This document shows, piece after piece, positions 58,472 through 64,000 of a DNA stretch of 64,000 nucleotides. The notes under the pieces are model-generated. The model made no database searches and was not told the origin of the DNA. It saw only the letters and a program-made list of their open reading frames with translations. Numbering within the stretch: the stretch's first letter is position 1; every line of letters starts with the position of its first letter. The DNA comes from Piper betle (lineage: Eukaryota; Streptophyta; Magnoliopsida; Piperales; Piperaceae). The DNA is taken from contig JAURVB010014833.1 in NCBI GenBank assembly GCA_033002965.1, positions 1 through 64,000 of the forward strand, read 5' to 3'. Position numbers and translations under genes: made by a program.

Positions 58472-59185
58472 AGGCTATCTATCATCCTCCATTGATTTTT
58501 GGATTTAGCTTGATAAAATGGAGTTCAGATCACAGGCACTACATGCTTGGCTTGGTAATTACCCAATTTGTCGCCTATTGCATTGTCTCAATAACTTCCA
58601 AAACTGATTAACGATGTATTACTTGAACTTAATTTGAAAAAAATAATTATTTTTATGTCAAGTGAGTGGTAGAGAATGAACGAACAAGCGCCGCTGTTAG
58701 GTGCCTCTCATCCGGACTCCATAAAATGTTTGTTCACAAGTTTATTCAAATTTAATTAACTTAATTATATGCTGAAAAAAAAAATAAAGTTTAAATGCTC
58801 CCATTTAATATTTCAAGAAATTATTATAAAAGCTAAAAAAATATGACTTTATAAGCACATGAATACTACTCCAAATAAGCTGATACATAACTGGCGTATA
58901 TATTATTCAAAATATTGCTCATGGAGCTTGGCAAAAGATTCATGAAAAAAATAAATGCGATTTAAAAATTGGCTTTGCTCCATGTAAAGAATTAGAGAGT
59001 ATACGTGCAAATTCTTCTCCACTTTAGACTCGCTTGTCGTTTGTTCTACCCTTACAAAAATAAATCATATTATATATATGCAATGAGTGATGGAAATTTT
59101 TTATGGGAAAATGAATTGGGCTGTTGTTCAACTTATAATAATTTTTAATATATTTAATGTTTGTCAGACGGGCTTTCCCAACCTA

Positions 59186-59257
59186 GCACCGGTGGTCCAG
59201 TAGTAGTTATAATACCCTTCCACGGTACAGACCCCCGTCTCGATTCCCGGCCGGTGA
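59186..59257 (+). pseudogene. tRNA-Gly-like pseudogene
   Basis: Closely follows plant tRNA-Gly(GCC): GCACCGGTGGTCCAGTAGTAG at the 5' end, ACCCTTCCACGGTACAGACC in the anticodon region and CGATTCCCGGCCGGTG at the 3' end. The acceptor stem pairs at six of seven positions (the last base is A instead of C). The anticodon has changed from GCC to TCC, the D loop is enlarged, and the T stem is broken with TCTCGA in place of TTCGA. These defects argue against function. It may be a pseudogene or the head of a tRNA-derived SINE. Confidence 0.65.
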
Positions 59258-62200
59258 ATTCATTTGTTTTTATGTTTTGCATACAACTTTGGTGTCATTA
59301 ATTTAAGTGTGAATGCAATGCAATGATGGTAGTTTATTTGAGATGAAGAAAGTATTTATGGGGCCTAAACTTTATATGATCTGAAATGCTAGTGTAAGAT
59401 GGAAATGAGGAAAGCAACCGAAGAAGATTCATTTTGCATTGTAAACGAATCCTTTGAACGATATTAAGGCGTTATGACTTTCAAAACGAGCTGGTACTTA
59501 TATTCTGTCGATCAACAAAATGCTCTGAATAAATTAAAAAATGGCCACATAGAAATACCGATTATGGTTGGCTGGGAACGGCAGATTCCAATCCACGTTG
59601 CGTTGCAATTATCTTTAACTTAAAGTGCATGGAGTGTACTTCCTGGCAGTTTTAGATTTTGTGCAGAACTTCATGATGAGTACAAGACAACACATTTCGC
59701 TCTGCCCATCCTACGCCAAGAACCTTGTTCCATGACTGAGCCCATGCATGTTCCTTCGCATTAAACCGGCCGGGAATCCCTCTTGTCAGTTTTCGAGCAG
59801 AACCAATATGCAGGTCTTAAAAGCCTCTTCTTCTTGCGAACCCCGTCCAGAAAAAAAACCATCTTGCATACAACGTGATCATTCTAGTTTGGTTGTCCTA
59901 GCTAGAAAGTAAGTATATTTATGTCCGGGATCTTATAAAATAGAAACGAACTGTCAATTTTAGCTTAAGCTCTTCTCTGTACACCTTGCAAATGTTTTCT
60001 TCACGTAAATTACTTGCACCGAGACAAGAGAGGGTCGAGGGCATGCATATGGGAATGAAGAGACGAGAGAAGGAGCAGAGGACCACATGTCCTGCCATGG
60101 CGGAGCACACAGTCAGATGCATGGAAGAGCTGGTACATGAGAGTCTGTGCCCGTTGAGGAAGCAGCACGTTATCTACTGCCAGTACGGTCTCCATATTTA
60201 CCGGCGAAGGCAGTCCTTCCCCTGTCGGTCTATCGACAGAGGGCAGAAGTAGCGATGGTGGTGGAGGTGGGAATTGGGAGGTGACGCAAGAAGTTAAGAT
60301 CACGGATGGGTATGCCAGTTAAACAGTGAGTATCAGAGGTTGTTGGTCGACGATGTTGTTTCTTTAAACCTTGTCGTCGTTCCTGCTTTATCTCTGCATC
60401 GCGTGTTTCGTTATCTGGGTGCATGACTGATCAGACTCCCCATCCGTCAACCCGCTGTCTCGTCACATCAACCCGCACGGCCGCTCCTTCCCACCACCCC
60501 GCCCAGGTACGGTCCCATGGATTATTTTGCACTTCCGCAATTGCCACGGCTGGACATGTTAATGTACTAAGGTGACCGATCCTTCGTCTTGGACACGACG
60601 ATGTGCTTCGTTTAAGATGACCACTACTTTTTTAATTTTTTGGTGGCAATCATGATTGTTAGTTGTGAGGGTTGGAGGAGATATTGGTTGCTATTCCTAG
60701 CATTGAACAGAGAAGCATTAAACAGAGAAGGAGACAGGAGTAGCTGTTTATCACATTAATCTATTCTGCAGGCAGATGGCAGGCAATCTTAATCTGGTCC
60801 CCTCCCTTACTCGTCCACACCATTTTTCTTATTCTTTAGCAAAGCGATTTACCAATCTTTGATGTTGTAATGCTGTTCATGACATGCATTGACTGCGTCA
60901 AAACATAAAAGTAAAAACTCGTCATTGCCGTGGTCTGACTCGCGTCCACTTGTCGTGATCTACATGCAACGTCGCAATACATCAAGTTTTTTTACTTCCC
61001 GAACGCTACAAAACAATACATCAAGTTTCTAATTAACTATTTGGGTGAAAAAAGGTTAGTTTTTAGTTTCTAATTTATGAAGAAAAGGGTAGAAGTCGGA
61101 AAAAGAAGAGCAGACAAGAAAGCAGATGAATTACCACTAATAAATGGCAAAGGGGTGTATTGGCGTTATAGTGACTATTAGTGCGTATCTCATCACCGAG
61201 GAAATGGAGGAGCAAATTAAAAATGGGTGCGTGTCTGTGGGATGACTAGATTCCACAACTACAAATGGAAATTAGTGCCTAGATTTGACCTCCCCTTTTA
61301 ACATGATTTCCTCCACTTCTACGAATAGAAATTTTCATTTAATTATTTTTTTGCAATATATTACGAAATTATCTTTTTATATCCTAGATTTTACCATGTT
61401 ACCGTACTTCATTATGTATTGTAAATCCAGGCACTAATTAAAACAATGAAAGACTAGTGTCCTAATTGGAAAGCATTCAATTGTTACATATCCAGTATGT
61501 TTGTTGAAGACATAACAGAAAGTCAAATCTGTATAAATCTCATAGGATTTTCAACGATGATTTGATGTATGTAGTTATTAAATATTGTACGTACATGTCT
61601 TGACCCCTTGGTGCCCGAAGGATAATTACCAACTTTTTAAACTGGGCTACTGTACTTACAATTATGTATATATATATATATATATATTATATACGTGATC
61701 TATAATATATAATTCTATGCAATATATTTACAGTTCTTTTTATGGGTTTTCTACGAAGTGGTTATAATATTCGGATTGAAAGTTGAAACAGCTTTTATTT
61801 ATTTATTTTTAATTTGAAACAGTCAATCGGGAGAGACACTCGATAAAAGTGAAAGTGTAACGACGACAGTCTTTAAAAAGTAGAGGGTACGGTAAAAGAG
61901 GATGCCCAAGTCATTGCCTCAAAGATTGCACCCGTTTGAAGGGCTCAAGTAGATAAGAAGAGGCTGCAAAGTCTTGCAGATTACGACGACAGAAAGAAGA
62001 AGAAGATCGTAATCATCGATCGGGCAGTAGACACTAGCATTTATGAACTGCTAATTTTCTTTGAGTTCAACATTAATCTAGTCAGTAGGGTATTGAACAG
62101 AGAAGTGTTTGCAGGCTGGAAAGCCTGCTTTGTGAAGCATACGTAAAGTTGGAGACGAAAAGAAATACAAAACAAAAGAAGCGGCCGGAATCATAAAAGA

Positions 62201-62673
62201 AAAATAGACTACGATATTACCTAAAGGCGACAACGACATGCACATGCATATCTGGAATTTGTGATATTGCATAAATGTTGTTCCACGCACAAATACAATT
62301 ACCGACACTTGATTATTTGTTTCTTGTCTTCTTAGAAAAAGAAAACAAAACCCAGTAATACTTTTAAAAAACCTCAATTAATGGGTCAACAAAAACTATG
62401 TTATATGTTTCTTTCTTCCGATCTTTTTTTACAATAAACTTGGATTGCTAATCAGCATATGTTCCATGGTAACAGCCTATCATGATTAAGCTTAAGATAT
62501 TCTCATATATTTTTCTTCTCTCTTCTTTATTCCGATCAATGTCATGGTGCACCAACCTACTTCTTAAGGCCATGGATACAAAGCATATCTTGTCCCTCGT
62601 GCTCGTCCATTCGTTGCACTTTTTGGACTTGAGAATTCATTCCTCCGGATTTTCGAGACCGAGGCAATCCTTT

Positions 62674-62711
<38 letters not shown>

Positions 62712-62915
62712 ATTTGTATCTTACCGTCAATTTCTCATCTTAGAATTCGTATTAAGTAGTTATGAATAGATATTTTAAAAACTACCCATAAGTCATAACT
62801 ACCACCTACAACTTCTCAAGGTTAAACTATCAAAACTAATAAATAAAAAATTTACGATTATAATGTATGCTCGTAAAGTTTACAAATAAAAAAAGCCTAT
62901 AGATATAGAGTTCAA

Positions 62916-62916
<1 letters not shown>

Positions 62917-62952
<36 letters not shown>
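62917..62952. repeat. TA microsatellite
   Basis: About 18 TA units, the longest of three TA runs at 61.7-63 kb. No gene association. Confidence 0.85.
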
Positions 62953-62954
<2 letters not shown>

Positions 62955-64000
62955 ATTCCACATCTTTCCGGTTCAAAATTAATTACACTTGCGCAAGAAG
63001 CATAGATGTGGAGTTTACAGTACTTCCATTAAATAAGAACAGTGTACTCGCATTATTTAATGGAGTCCACAGTACTTCCATTAATCAAGCTTCTTTAAAA
63101 AAAAACAATGAGTATGTAATCTAACTTGTAGGAAGCATGTGCAGATTTACACTTTCGTTTGAATACGGAAATTACACTTTCGTTTTGTCCTACATGCCCA
63201 AGGAAAAGCATACTAAGGTCAGTATCTTCTATTTTATTAAAAGTTACTTAGAAAAAAAATCATATATTTTAAATGTACAAAGAGCATAAAAATGTCTCGT
63301 GATCATAAACGAGCATCGAAGAACTATGAGAGACATTTGGTAAACCCGAACGTAGCGTTAAAAATAACATATATACAATATCTATAATTGGTCCATATTT
63401 GAGTTTGTTTGCGGTTGAGAACAATAAGCATCTATAAATAGAGATATTTTAAGCTTATTAGACTGTGAATATACATTTTTAAGACGCTATTAAAGATCTT
63501 ACAACTAATATGATAAATTAACCATTTATTAAATATCATCTTTGTAATTTCAATAATATTCAATCGGCCGGTCTTATCGCCATGCATATTATCTATAACT
63601 AGCTAATTATTTTACCCGCAGAAAATTATTTTGATATGCAGTCCACGTCTTGGTTTTGGTTAGTATTAGATTTGACCCTGACAGTGACTCCAAGCTGATT
63701 AGATTGGCTTCTTTGACAAGAGAGCCTGCTTTAGCTTCCAAACACGCTGATCACCAAGTTAAATTGGGTTTTGTAAATGATTATGCATAAATCCATTGCT
63801 ACATTCTTCCTATTCTTCTTTTTATTTTATTTTTTAAAAACTTGTTAATTACCTCACTCTTGCTAGATAACATTCATTATTTTATATGTACAATCACATA
63901 TATCTAATTTAAATTTATTTTACTGATTTGCAGAGTAATTATGATATTAGGATTTGCATTTGTTTTTGTCACTTTTCTCTTTTAATCATTTACATCTCTA

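Larger units (their letters stand above)
58472..64000. other. Intergenic region, 5.5 kb
   Basis: No protein gene is supported. It contains a tRNA-Gly-like pseudogene (59186-59257) and TA microsatellites at about 61666-61688, 62681-62706 and 62917-62952. Two ORFs near 60.0-60.3 kb on opposite strands show no recognisable domain. Confidence 0.5.

Noticed and set aside
59986..60303. Overlapping ORFs near 60 kb
   Set aside because: No domain, no splice structure, and both strands are open by chance; not enough to call a gene.

Overview
This is nuclear DNA from a flowering plant. Genes carry spliceosomal introns, the intergenic DNA is very AT-rich, TA microsatellites are long, and several genes are plant-specific (DELLA/GRAS, plantacyanin, CLE peptide, DUF26 secretory protein, PLS-DYW PPR). 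The GC-rich DELLA reading frame set in AT-rich surroundings is suggestive of a non-grass monocot, but that is only an inference.

Nine protein-coding genes can be supported. From left to right: a cysteine-rich DUF26 secretory protein (minus, 1338-2144); a six-exon organellar RanBP2-type zinc-finger protein (plus, 5094-8477); a DELLA gibberellin repressor (minus, 10176-11929); a two-exon plantacyanin (plus, 17636-18184); a CLE16/17-like signalling peptide (plus, 20795-21091); a thirteen-exon purple-acid-phosphatase-type phosphodiesterase (plus, 36113-39692); a mitochondrial-type single-RRM protein (minus, 40304-41718, plus a 5' UTR exon near 42.9 kb); a mitochondrial acyl carrier protein (plus, 47292-50926, with a 3.2-kb intron); and a PLS-DYW pentatricopeptide repeat protein (minus, 55461-58471). 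They do not form a pathway. Four of them (zinc finger, RRM, ACP, PPR) look organelle-targeted, and three (DUF26, plantacyanin, phosphatase) look secreted.

Four of the nine genes (DELLA, phosphatase, ACP, PPR) are each broken by what looks like loss of a single base, mostly in or beside a G run of the coding strand. The remaining protein sequence on both sides is well conserved, so residual indel errors in the assembly are more likely than four independent recent mutations.

The space between genes is dominated by transposon debris with no recognisable gag-pol or transposase gene. Two solo LTRs have exact 5-bp target-site duplications (29263-30940, TATAA; 43780-46058, AAAAT). A third LTR-like repeat occurs three times (window start, 25.4-28.3 kb, 52.8-55.3 kb). 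Two long-TIR elements with GC-rich arms and internal arrays sit inside TA microsatellites (23.9-28.6 kb and 51.3-55.4 kb). Two copies of a hAT-like MITE carry a tRNA-Phe-like core (18859-19293 and 23459-28949). The second MITE copy contains the long-TIR element, which in turn contains the LTR-like repeat, giving a three-layer nest delimited by an 8-bp duplication. A CACTA-type end lies at 32179. Degraded tandem repeats and a tRNA-Gly-like pseudogene (59186-59257) complete the picture.
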